A DNA stretch of 64,000 bases from Anaerotruncus massiliensis (ex Togo et al. 2026) (GTDB lineage Bacteria; Bacillota; Clostridia; Oscillospirales; Ruminococcaceae): contig NZ_LT962687.1 in NCBI RefSeq assembly GCF_900199635.1, forward strand, positions 1,287,501 through 1,351,500. The letters run 5' to 3'. Shown piece after piece: positions 7,524-15,479 of the stretch. Position numbers and translations under genes: made by a program. Each line of letters opens with the position of its first letter. The stretch's first letter is position 1. The notes beneath the pieces are model-generated. The model ran no database searches and was not told the DNA's origin. It worked only from the letters and a program-made list of their open reading frames with translations.

Positions 7524-7549
7524 CCGCCGCGCGGTGTTCCGCGCGGCGG
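7524..7549 (+). repeat. GC hairpin between the first two operon genes
   Basis: A perfect 11-bp stem (7524-7534 with 7539-7549) with a TGTT loop and no T tract. It could stabilise an RNA end or tune distal expression rather than terminate. Confidence 0.6.
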
Positions 7550-7577
7550 CCCAGAACAATAACAGGAGGGAAACCCT

Positions 7578-8804
7578 ATGAGAAAGCTATTATCCGGCGT
7601 GCTGGCCGTGCTGCTGGCCGTCTCGGCGGCCGTCCCGGCTCTGGCCGCCAAGGCCGACGAGGTGCACATCTCCACCGTCAACGGCGCCATCTATTTTGAC
7701 GACGGCGAGACCGTCGCCAAAAACCCGGACGGCGAAGGCGTCCCCAACACCACCGTCTATCTGGTCCTGGACACCCTGGACATCGACCCCGGCGACCTGG
7801 CGGCGGGCCAGTTCCCGGAGGACGGCGGCGGCCTGTTCGCCGGCTGGAGCGGCGCGGGCCGGGAGGCCCTTTTGGAGGCGTTCTTTGACAAGGACCTTTT
7901 CAAATTCAAGGCGGGCAGGGGAGACGACGACAAAAAGATCATCGAATCGATGTCCATCGCCGAGAAGCGGGTCACCGGCGGGGCGGACAGGGACCGTGCC
8001 GTCAAGATCGTGATCAAGGACGATTACACCGACGCGGAATACAAGCTCTCCCCCGAATTCACCTTCACCGCGAGGTGCGACATGGTGTATGAGTCCGGCG
8101 GCAGGCTCGTGGAGTCGAAGAACGGGACCGCCGGCTCCTCGGGCATAAACGGCATCAGCAAGGGCACCAAGTACGTCATCTCCGCCTCCGCCCTCAAAAA
8201 CGGCCCCGGCGCGGGCACCGTCCCCGGCGCTTCGCTCGAAGGCGCGATCTATATCGGCAACCGCACCGAGCGAGGCGGCGACCAGGACTGGATGGCCGGA
8301 CAGGGGGGGTACGTGGTGAAGCCGGAGAGGAACGAGGACAACACGGTCACCTGGGAAAATGAGAACCATGCGATCGCAAAGCTCGAATTCTACGCGGATT
8401 CCGAGACCAAAAAGTATTATCCGAAGCTGTCCACCAGGTGGGACGACCGGGATTACGCCGAGCTGTTCGCCGACCAGGACGCATTCATCTTCGATTTCGT
8501 CGGGAACCCGTCCATCTCCTCGACCATCCGCCCCACGCTCACCCTCTACAACCCCTACTACGACTGGGACGAGGAGGAGCTGACCGCGGACCTTGAAAAC
8601 ATCCGCATCTATGAGGTTCAAGACGGCGAGCTGATCGACGCGACCGCGGCGTTCCGGCACGGCGAGGACGAGGACGGCAACGACGTCTTCACCCTCAAAA
8701 CCCGCACGCTGGGCACCTACATCTTCGTTGAAAAAACACTGGCCGGCGAGGCGCCCGCAGGAGAGCCCGCGGATGAAAAGGAAATCCCGAACACCGGGCG
8801 CTGA
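7578..8804 (+). CDS. Secreted protein of unknown function ending in IPNTGR, with a shared C-terminal domain
   Basis: The 408-aa protein starts at an ATG after AGGAGGG. It has a clear signal peptide (MRKLLSGVLAVLLAVSAAVP, cut after ALAA) and no other membrane segment. Residues about 245-395 form a domain also found in the next protein and in the 1410-aa anchored protein at 16498-20730. Shared marks are VKP..N...TWEN, K.YYPKLSTRWD, F.GNPSIS.T.R, IRIYEV, DATAAF and KTRTLGTYIF. The chain ends DEKEIPNTGR, the same hexapeptide that ends the protein at 767-3685, again with no hydrophobic tail. It is second in the operon behind the invertible promoter. I do not recognise the family and infer only a surface or secreted role. 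Confidence 0.82.
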   Translation: MRKLLSGVLAVLLAVSAAVPALAAKADEVHISTVNGAIYFDDGETVAKNPDGEGVPNTTVYLVLDTLDIDPGDLAAGQFPEDGGGLFAGWSGAGREALLEAFFDKDLFKFKAGRGDDDKKIIESMSIAEKRVTGGADRDRAVKIVIKDDYTDAEYKLSPEFTFTARCDMVYESGGRLVESKNGTAGSSGINGISKGTKYVISASALKNGPGAGTVPGASLEGAIYIGNRTERGGDQDWMAGQGGYVVKPERNEDNTVTWENENHAIAKLEFYADSETKKYYPKLSTRWDDRDYAELFADQDAFIFDFVGNPSISSTIRPTLTLYNPYYDWDEEELTADLENIRIYEVQDGELIDATAAFRHGEDEDGNDVFTLKTRTLGTYIFVEKTLAGEAPAGEPADEKEIPNTGR

Positions 8805-8830
8805 CCGACTTTATTGAAGGAGGAACTCTC

Positions 8831-10288
8831 ATGAAGAAGCTCTTATCCCTTGCACTGGCGGCGGCGCTCGCCCTTTCGGCGGCGGTCCCCGCCTTGGCCG
8901 CGGGCGGCGCCAGCGCCGAAAAGGAAGCCCTCGGCTATTTTACCGGGGCGATCAACGATTCCCAGTACACGGACGGCAACCCCTGGACGATCGGCCGGAG
9001 GGTCATCGTGGAGAAGGCGGACAACGCCAAGCACGAATCCGGGCACCTCGACACCGTCGTCTACGCCGGCGACCCGGGCTACGACCCGGCCAAGGACACC
9101 CTGAACGCCGGCTGGCACTATGCCGAGGGGGTAAACGGCGACTATTACACACCCAACGACCGGCTGAACGACCTGATCAAGCCCGGCGAAACGCTCTACC
9201 TGACCCTCAACCCCTTCTGGGTCTACCTCAAGTCGGACTTCCCGACCGTCGGGGACCTGCAGGACGCCGCGGGCACGCTGGAGGGGCGGTCGATCTTCGA
9301 CTATGACGACTACCTCGACGTGAGAATCAAGAAGGGCGACAACGCGAAATACATCGAGTCGATCAAGCTCGTCGACAGGGAGTTTGACGCGGCGGACATC
9401 GAATTCCTGACCGACCCGTCGACGGACGGCCTGCCGGGCTATGCCGCCGGCCCCGGCATGAACGCGCATGACCGCTCCTACTACGCGCAGGTCCGGCTGA
9501 AGGATTTCCAGCAGGACAAGGAGGCCGGCGTGACCTTCAAGCTCGAGATCAAGGCCAAGAAGGACATCGACCTGAGGGGGGCGCAGGCCGCCTGGGGCAA
9601 CGCCTGGTTCGGGCTCTATCCCCCCGAGAGTTACTGGCTTCCCGAGGATGTGACCACCCTCGTCCCGGGCGTCGACGTGATCCCCAAGGGCACCAAGATC
9701 ACCCTTGAGAGCGACCGGCTGTGGATCAACAACCTCGTGGTGGACGCGGACGCGGACTTTGCCGCCGGCGACCGCGGGCTGATGGTCAAGCCCTCCAAAA
9801 ATGACGGCAACGAGATCACCTGGGAGAACGACGGCGGCACCATCGCGCGCGCCACCTTTTTGGGCGACAGCGACCCCGGCAAGTTCTACGCCAAGCTCTC
9901 CACCCGCTGGGATTCCGGGATCCTGGACGGCCGGTTCGCGGATACCGACGCCTGCGTCTATGCGTTTTCCGGCAAGCCGACGATGACGGGCGTGACCCGC
10001 GTCAAGCTGGAGCTGGCCAATCCGTTCGTCGGCCGCGACGGCGAAGAGCTGATCGATCCGGAGGAGATCCGGATTTACCAGCTGATCGATGAAGACACGC
10101 TGGAGGATGTCACCGCTGAATTCCGCTATACCGGGAACGACGGGGGTGACCTGATGTTCACCGCGAAGGACCGCACCTTCGGGACCTACGTCTTCTCTGC
10201 CGACGCGGCCGCGGCCGCAAAGGCGCGGGAGGAGGCCGGCAGGCCCCTGCGCGTCCCGACCGGCATCATGCTTTCCTCAAGGGCCTGA
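8831..10288 (+). CDS. Secreted protein of unknown function sharing the C-terminal domain
   Basis: The 485-aa protein begins at an ATG after AAGGAGGAA. Its signal peptide (MKKLLSLALAAALALSAAVP, cut after ALAA) is nearly identical in style to that of the preceding gene, 26 bases upstream. Residues about 318-465 match the shared domain (MVKPSKNDGNEITWEN, KFYAKLSTRWD, IRIYQL, DVTAEFRY, KDRTFGTYVF). The N-terminal 300 residues are specific to this protein. It lacks IPNTGR and ends PTGIMLSSRA, where PTG may be a decayed version of the motif. It is the last gene of the phase-variable operon. Function unknown; the gene pair probably arose by duplication and divergence. Confidence 0.82.
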   Translation: MKKLLSLALAAALALSAAVPALAAGGASAEKEALGYFTGAINDSQYTDGNPWTIGRRVIVEKADNAKHESGHLDTVVYAGDPGYDPAKDTLNAGWHYAEGVNGDYYTPNDRLNDLIKPGETLYLTLNPFWVYLKSDFPTVGDLQDAAGTLEGRSIFDYDDYLDVRIKKGDNAKYIESIKLVDREFDAADIEFLTDPSTDGLPGYAAGPGMNAHDRSYYAQVRLKDFQQDKEAGVTFKLEIKAKKDIDLRGAQAAWGNAWFGLYPPESYWLPEDVTTLVPGVDVIPKGTKITLESDRLWINNLVVDADADFAAGDRGLMVKPSKNDGNEITWENDGGTIARATFLGDSDPGKFYAKLSTRWDSGILDGRFADTDACVYAFSGKPTMTGVTRVKLELANPFVGRDGEELIDPEEIRIYQLIDEDTLEDVTAEFRYTGNDGGDLMFTAKDRTFGTYVFSADAAAAAKAREEAGRPLRVPTGIMLSSRA

Positions 10289-10302
10289 GCCCATATGGAT
10301 AG

Positions 10303-10405
10303 GCCCCTCCGCCGTCTCTCCAAGTCTCTGTCCAATGGCGGAGGGCCGTGCGGAATGACCGGCCGGCGGCGCGGCGCGCCCTCTTGCCGCGCCGCCCGGC
10401 CGGCA
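10303..10405 (+). repeat. Two strong hairpins after the secreted-protein operon
   Basis: GGCCCCTCCGCC (about 10303) pairs with GGCGGAGGGCC (about 10339-10349). A second, larger GC hairpin spans about 10361-10405. Neither has a T tract, so they may end transcription inefficiently or protect the mRNA 3' end. Confidence 0.45.
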
Positions 10406-10464
10406 TTTCCCCCAGGCGCAGAACGGCGCCCGCATGACAAAAATGAATCAGGGAGGCGTCCGCA

Positions 10465-10704
10465 GTGGAACAGGAAGCGTTCATCAACTGGGAAAGGCGA
10501 AGCATCATCGGCGCGCGCGCCCGGCTGCGCGGAAACATCGCCTGCCCGGCGCTGGAGGTGTACGGGGAGGTTGCAGGGGAGATCTCGGCCGAGGGGACCG
10601 TTCTCCTGCATCCGGGCGCGAGAGTCACCGGGAGCCTGCGGGCGGGACAGGTCGTCCTGCGGCCGGGCGCCGCGTTGACGAAAGCTCAGGGAGGGAGCCT
10701 GTGA
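10465..10704 (+). CDS. Small bactofilin-like polymer-forming protein
   Basis: The 79-aa protein starts at GTG 10465, behind GGGAGG (10451-10456). It shows the alternating hydrophobic/glycine pattern of a short beta-helix (RLRGNIACPALEVYGEVAG, TGSLRAGQVVLRPGA), which is the bactofilin (PF04519) signature. Bactofilins self-assemble without nucleotide into filaments that scaffold cell-envelope proteins. This one has little beyond the core. The next gene overlaps it by one base (TGATG), so the two are probably co-translated and may act together. Confidence 0.75.
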   Translation: MEQEAFINWERRSIIGARARLRGNIACPALEVYGEVAGEISAEGTVLLHPGARVTGSLRAGQVVLRPGAALTKAQGGSL

Positions 10705-11243
10705 TGAAAAAGGACGGTTTGCCGGATTACGCGGCCCTGATGGTGGTGGGGGTGGACGCCTACCAGCTGGGCGTCCCGGAGGGGCGGCTGTTCAACTGCT
10801 ATCTGGAGTCCTACATCCCGTTTTACGGGTTCATGGACCTCTTCCTGCGCATCGACCAGATTCTGGACGCGCTGGACCACCCGCAGGCGACGTTCGAGCG
10901 CCGCTGGCTGTCCGGGCGGGACCTGGACAACATGGCGGCCAAGCCCCCCGTCTTCCTGCCGAAATCCTCTCTGGTGCGGTATTGGGAGCCGGGCGAGCTC
11001 AAGAAGATCCTCTCCGCCAGGACCCGGTTCTATATCCGGGTGCTCTTCCGCCAGAACGCGACCTGGCAGGGCAGCGTGGAGTGGCCCGAGGGCAGGCGCA
11101 GGGTGAACTTCCGAAGCGCGCTGGAGCTGGGCGAAATGCTTCTGGAGACGCTGGAACGGATGGACAAACCGGGCAGATGGGTCGCAAGGCGGCCTGTGGA
11201 CGGAGAACGGCTTCTCCGCGGCAGCCGCCCCGCAGGGGAATGA
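10704..11243 (+). CDS. Conserved hypothetical protein translationally coupled to the bactofilin
   Basis: ATG 10704 overlaps the stop of the bactofilin gene, giving a 179-aa protein. It has no signal peptide or clear membrane segment. The second half (FYIRVLFRQNATWQGSVEW followed by RRVNFRSALELGEMLLETLE) is the most characteristic part. I recall this pattern from uncharacterised clostridial proteins but know no function. The coupling suggests a partner role for the bactofilin, perhaps at the membrane or envelope. It is followed by an intrinsic terminator. Confidence 0.65.
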   Translation: MKKDGLPDYAALMVVGVDAYQLGVPEGRLFNCYLESYIPFYGFMDLFLRIDQILDALDHPQATFERRWLSGRDLDNMAAKPPVFLPKSSLVRYWEPGELKKILSARTRFYIRVLFRQNATWQGSVEWPEGRRRVNFRSALELGEMLLETLERMDKPGRWVARRPVDGERLLRGSRPAGE

Positions 11244-11249
11244 CCGCCG

Positions 11250-11285
11250 AAGGACCGCGTGGATTTCGATCCATGCGGCCTTTTC
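11250..11285 (+). terminator. Terminator after the bactofilin pair
   Basis: AAGGACCGCGTGGAT (from 11249/11250) pairs with ATCCATGCGGCCTT around TTCG, with one bulge and one wobble pair, followed by TTTTC. Confidence 0.8.
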
Positions 11286-11312
11286 TGCGTTTCCCGCGCC
11301 CTGCGAAATGGA

Positions 11313-11341
11313 TTGAAACGGTTGGTCGGATGTGATAAGCT
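11313..11341 (+). promoter_or_regulatory. Probable promoter of the acetyltransferase gene
   Basis: TTGAAA (11313-11318), 17 bp, then TAAGCT (11336-11341). GATAAG (11334-11339) is an alternative -10. The -35 is good and the -10 weak. Confidence 0.45.
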
Positions 11342-11382
11342 GGAGAAAACGGGGAGGGGCCCCTGGAAGGAAGGCGGAAGAG

Positions 11383-11961
11383 ATGGATATTCTGGAGAGG
11401 GACCGCGCGGGACTTCCTGTCTCGCTGGAGGACCCCGATTACGGGGTCATCAATGAGATCATCCGGGAGGCCCACCGGCTCTCCGCGGAGCTGAATATGG
11501 GCTATCACACCCCGGAGCAGGTGCGCGCGTGGTTCGCACGGCTCACCGGGACGCCGATCGACGAGACGCTGCGCCTCTGCCCGCCCTTTTACGCAGGGTT
11601 CGGAAGGAACATCCGGGTGGGCCGCCGCGTCTTCATCAACACCGGCTGCACCTTTATGGACCGCGGCGGCATCGAGATCGGGGACGACGCGTTCATCGGG
11701 CCGAACGTCAGCCTCATCACGACCAACCACGCGGCCGACCCGGCGATGCGCAGGTGCACGGTTTCGCGGCCCATCCGCCTGTGCGGGAACGTCTGGATCG
11801 GGGCGGGCGCGATCGTGCTGCCCGGCGTCACCGTGGGGGAAAACGCGATCGTCGGCGCGGGCGCCGTGGTGACGAGGGACGTGCCGCCCAACGCCGTGAT
11901 GGGCGGGAATCCGGCCCGGCTGATCAAGTTCCTCGGCAGGGACGGGGAGGCCGAACGGTAG
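11383..11961 (+). CDS. Maltose/galactoside O-acetyltransferase-family enzyme
   Basis: The 192-aa protein (start ATG 11383) has the left-handed beta-helix hexapeptide repeats of the LacA/Maa family. The catalytic region ITTNHAADPAMRR holds the expected His, followed by GNVWIGAGAIVLPGVTVGENA and AVVTRDVPPNAVMGGNPAR. The N-terminal 55 residues match the Mac domain that packs beside the helix. These enzymes move an acetyl group from acetyl-CoA to a sugar hydroxyl; the acceptor cannot be told from sequence. Length is typical. It is a single-gene unit. Confidence 0.88.
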   Translation: MDILERDRAGLPVSLEDPDYGVINEIIREAHRLSAELNMGYHTPEQVRAWFARLTGTPIDETLRLCPPFYAGFGRNIRVGRRVFINTGCTFMDRGGIEIGDDAFIGPNVSLITTNHAADPAMRRCTVSRPIRLCGNVWIGAGAIVLPGVTVGENAIVGAGAVVTRDVPPNAVMGGNPARLIKFLGRDGEAER

Positions 11962-12004
11962 ACCGTTCCCCGCAAAGCGCGGACGCGGTTCCCGCCCGGC
12001 TCCC

Positions 12005-12033
12005 TTGACGGGCGGGAAACAATCAAGTATCAT
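12005..12033 (+). promoter_or_regulatory. Promoter of the hybrid histidine kinase gene
   Basis: TTGACG (12005-12010), a 17-bp spacer, TATCAT (12028-12033). The -35 lies inside an inverted repeat (about 11989-12021) that may be the end of the upstream transcript. Confidence 0.65.
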
Positions 12034-12080
12034 GGGAAAGGATATCCGCTTTTCAGCCGCGGAGGAAAGGTCGGGAGGCA

Positions 12081-15000
12081 TTGGAAAATCAGAGGGACGC
12101 GCATGTCCGGCGCCATGAGGAGGCCAAGGCCCTCGCCAGCCGCTTGATGCACATGCATTACTGCGACGGCGACGCCGGGGGCGTGGCCTCCTTTTTTGCG
12201 CCGCAGTTCACCTGGCTGGGCGCGGGGGAGGAGCAGTACCTCGCCGACCGCGGCGCGGCGGCGGAGATGTTCCGGCGGTTCGGCGGAGCCATCCCCCGCT
12301 GCGACATCCGGGACGAGGAATACGACGTGATCGAGCCGGCGCCGGGGGTCTATGTGGTGACGGGGCGGATGTGGATCACCACCGCGCCCGGCGTGAAGAT
12401 GTACCTGAAGGTGCACCAGCGGGTGACCTTTGTTTTCCAGGAGACGCCGGACGGCCTGCGCTGCGCGCACATCCACTGCTCCAACCCCTACCAGGAGATG
12501 GTGGAGGAGGAGCTCTTCCCCGAAAAGATCGGCCGCCAGTCCTACGACTTCGTACAGGAGCGGCTTGCCGCGCTGGAGGCGCAGACGGTCCAGCAGAACC
12601 GCCAGATGGAAGTGGTCATGAGCTCGATCGCCGGCGGGCTGAAGATCAGCCGGGACGACGAAACCTACTCCTTCGCCTTTGTCAGCCGGGAGGCGGCCGC
12701 GCTCTTCGGATACACGGTGGAGGAATTTATGGAGGCCAGCGGCGGAAGCGCCGTGGGCGCCGTCTATCCGCCCGACCTCGCGCACGCGCTCGCTGACTGC
12801 GCCGAGGCGTTCCGGGACGGCGGGCTCTCCTATTCCACCCGTTACCGGGTGCGCTGCAAGGACGGCAGCCTCAAATGGATCATCGACAGCGGGAAGAAGG
12901 CCCGGGACGCGGAAGGCAACTGGATGGTCAACAGCCTCTACCTCGACGTGACCCAGGCCGAGGAGGACTCCCAGCGCCTCCGGGAGCAGACCGCGCTGCT
13001 CACCAGCATCTACGACACCGTCCCCTGCGGGATCATCCGCTTCGTCCGCCGCAAAGGCGGGGCGTGCGACCTGATCTCCCTCAACCGGGCGGCGCTCTCC
13101 CTGCTGGGATACGGAAGCATGGAGGAGGGCCTGCGCGACTGGCACGGCGGCGTGCTCGGCTCGGTGCTGGAGGAGGACCGCGTCATGCTGCGGAAGACCT
13201 ACCTGCTGCTGCACGAGGTGGGGGACCGCCAGGACCGGGAATACCGTGCGCGCTGGCGCGACGGCTCGGTCCACTGGCTGGAGGGCACCAACATGATCGT
13301 CGGCCGAACGGAGGAGGGGGACGCGGTCATCCAGCGCACTATGATCGATATCACACCGCGCAGGGCCCTCCAGCAGCAGCTCGAGCAGGAGCAGGAGATG
13401 TACCGCGTGGCCATGGAGTCCAGCTCCGACACGCTGTTCGAGTACCTTGTGGATTCCGACACCTTCATCAGCTACGAGCCGCAGCACGGGCAGGGGATCA
13501 TCCGCCGGGAGATCCGCGACTATTCGCGGAGGCTGCGGGACGAAACGTTCATCCACCCGGAGGACGTGCCAGCCACGCTCGACAACATCTGCAACGGGCG
13601 GGGCGAAATGTTTGAGATGCGGGTCGTCACGCCCGGGGCCGCCCCCGGCGATTACCGCTGGCACCGGGTGAGCAGCCGTCCCATCCTGCGGGAGGGGCGG
13701 CTCAGCCGGGTCGTGGGCACGATCCGGGACATCCACAGCATGAAGGAGACGCTTTCGGAAAACAGCGAACGCCTGCACATGAGCCAGTCGGCCCTGCAGG
13801 CGATCAGCGGCATGTACGTGAGCATCTTTTACGTCAACCTGACCGCGAACGAGTACTACGCCGTGCGTCTGCCGCAGGCGAGCGACGCGATGGCCTTTCC
13901 GCGCACCGGCAGCTTCACCGGGGACCTGTGCGAACGGCTGCTCCCCCATGTGGCGGAGGGCGACCGCCCCCGCGTGGCGCGGCTGTGCGACCGGGAGCGC
14001 CTGCTCGGGGAATTTTCGCGGATCAGCGGCCACTCGGAGGCGGAGTTCCACCGGAACGCGTCGGACGGCACCGCGTCGCCCTGGCTGCGGCTGGAGATCC
14101 ACCCGGTTTCGACGGAGGGGGCGGAGACCAGGACCGCCATCGTCACCCTGCGCAACATCAGCGGGGAGAAGCGGCGGGAGCTGGAGCGTCAGGCGGAGGA
14201 CCAGGCGGCCAAGCGGGCGCTGGAGGAGGCGTACGAGGGCGCCCGGCGGGCGAACCACGCCAAGTCGGAGTTCCTCTCCCGGATGAGCCACGACATCCGC
14301 ACGCCGATGAACGCCATCCTTGGCATGACCTCCATCGCGGAAAAGCAGCTGGGCGACCCGGACAAGCTCGCCGACTGCCTCGGGAAGATCCGCATATCGG
14401 GAAACCACCTGCTGGGACTCATCAACGAGGTTCTGGACATGTCCAAGATCGAGTCGGGCAACGTCAGCCTCAGCGAGAACACCTTCTTGGTCAGCGACAC
14501 GCTGAACACCGTCATGCAGATTATCCGCTCCGACGCGGAAAGCAAGGAGCAGCAGATCGTCCTGCGCTCCGACCTGCGCCATGACGCGGTCCACGGGGAT
14601 TTCATGCGGGTCCAGCAGATCTTGCTGAACCTGCTGTCCAACGCGGTGAAATATACCGGGACGGGCGGCCATATCTCCCTGACGGCGGAGGAACGGGTGT
14701 CGGGCCGCAGCGGGGTCGGCTGCTTTGAATTCACCGTGGAGGACGACGGCATCGGTATGCCGCCCGAGTTCCTCGATAAGCTCTTCACCCCGTTCGAGCG
14801 GGCGAAGGACGCCCGCGTGAGCGGGGTCCAGGGGACGGGGCTGGGCCTTGCCATCACCCACAATCTGGTACAGATGATGAACGGAACCATCCGGGTGGAG
14901 AGCCAGCCGGACAAGGGCACCCGGTTCGTCGTGACCATCTTCCTCAAGCTGGCGGGGGAGGACGCGCGGGAGGCGGGATCCTGCGCCGGCTCTCCGGCGC

Positions 15001-15410
15001 GGCAGGGGGAGGCGTTCCCTCCCGGCACGCGGCTTCTTCTGGTGGAGGACAACGACCTCAACCGGGAGATCGCCCGGGAGCTTCTGGGTATGGCCGGGCT
15101 GGAGATCGCCTGCGCCGAAAACGGCAGGCAGGCGGTGGACCTCTTCGCCTCCCATCCGCCGGGCGCCTACGCCCTCATCCTGATGGACATCCAGATGCCC
15201 GTCATGGACGGCTACGAGGCCACGAAGGCGATCCGGAGGCTGGCCGGCGAGGGGAGGCCGGACGCCGCGGACATCCCCATCATCGCGCTCACGGCCAACG
15301 CCTTTGCCGACGACGTCTACCGCGCCCGGCAGGCGGGCATGAACGAGCATGTGACCAAGCCGCTGGAGATCGACCGGCTGCTCGAGACCCTGCACCGCTG
15401 GATCGGCTGA
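12081..15410 (+). CDS. Soluble hybrid sensor histidine kinase with NTF2-like, PAS, HisKA, HATPase and receiver domains
   Basis: The 1109-aa protein starts at TTG 12081, after GGAGGAAAGG. Order of parts: an N-terminal SnoaL/NTF2-like domain (about 15-130); three or four PAS domains (about 165-290, 305-425, 430-555 and a weaker one at 570-700); a short coiled linker; a HisKA dimerisation domain with phospho-His737 (SHDIRTPMNA); an HATPase domain (NLLSNAVKY, DDGIGMP, GTGLGLA); and a C-terminal receiver with Asp1036 (LMDIQMPVMDG). No membrane segment is visible, so it should sense a cytoplasmic signal. It transfers phosphate from His to its own receiver. No Hpt protein or response regulator is adjacent, so the output partner is unknown. 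The fused NTF2-like sensor is the unusual part. Confidence 0.9.
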   Translation: MENQRDAHVRRHEEAKALASRLMHMHYCDGDAGGVASFFAPQFTWLGAGEEQYLADRGAAAEMFRRFGGAIPRCDIRDEEYDVIEPAPGVYVVTGRMWITTAPGVKMYLKVHQRVTFVFQETPDGLRCAHIHCSNPYQEMVEEELFPEKIGRQSYDFVQERLAALEAQTVQQNRQMEVVMSSIAGGLKISRDDETYSFAFVSREAAALFGYTVEEFMEASGGSAVGAVYPPDLAHALADCAEAFRDGGLSYSTRYRVRCKDGSLKWIIDSGKKARDAEGNWMVNSLYLDVTQAEEDSQRLREQTALLTSIYDTVPCGIIRFVRRKGGACDLISLNRAALSLLGYGSMEEGLRDWHGGVLGSVLEEDRVMLRKTYLLLHEVGDRQDREYRARWRDGSVHWLEGTNMIVGRTEEGDAVIQRTMIDITPRRALQQQLEQEQEMYRVAMESSSDTLFEYLVDSDTFISYEPQHGQGIIRREIRDYSRRLRDETFIHPEDVPATLDNICNGRGEMFEMRVVTPGAAPGDYRWHRVSSRPILREGRLSRVVGTIRDIHSMKETLSENSERLHMSQSALQAISGMYVSIFYVNLTANEYYAVRLPQASDAMAFPRTGSFTGDLCERLLPHVAEGDRPRVARLCDRERLLGEFSRISGHSEAEFHRNASDGTASPWLRLEIHPVSTEGAETRTAIVTLRNISGEKRRELERQAEDQAAKRALEEAYEGARRANHAKSEFLSRMSHDIRTPMNAILGMTSIAEKQLGDPDKLADCLGKIRISGNHLLGLINEVLDMSKIESGNVSLSENTFLVSDTLNTVMQIIRSDAESKEQQIVLRSDLRHDAVHGDFMRVQQILLNLLSNAVKYTGTGGHISLTAEERVSGRSGVGCFEFTVEDDGIGMPPEFLDKLFTPFERAKDARVSGVQGTGLGLAITHNLVQMMNGTIRVESQPDKGTRFVVTIFLKLAGEDAREAGSCAGSPARQGEAFPPGTRLLLVEDNDLNREIARELLGMAGLEIACAENGRQAVDLFASHPPGAYALILMDIQMPVMDGYEATKAIRRLAGEGRPDAADIPIIALTANAFADDVYRARQAGMNEHVTKPLEIDRLLETLHRWIG

Positions 15411-15431
15411 ACAGGCCGCCCGGTGGGTGAA

Positions 15432-15469
15432 AAAAGGGCCGCGTGAACTTTTGTTCACGCGGCCCTTTT
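15432..15469. terminator. Bidirectional terminator between convergent genes
   Basis: A perfect 17-bp stem (15432-15448 with 15453-15469) with A run on one side and T run on the other serves both the kinase gene and the minus-strand gene ending at 15480. Confidence 0.9.
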
Positions 15470-15479
15470 GGGTTTGGGG

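Noticed and set aside
12030-15458. Very long open frame on the minus strand (over 1100 codons)
   Set aside because: It is the complement of the hybrid kinase gene in GC-rich DNA; the translation is His/Arg/Asp-rich with no domains, whereas the plus frame has a full kinase architecture.
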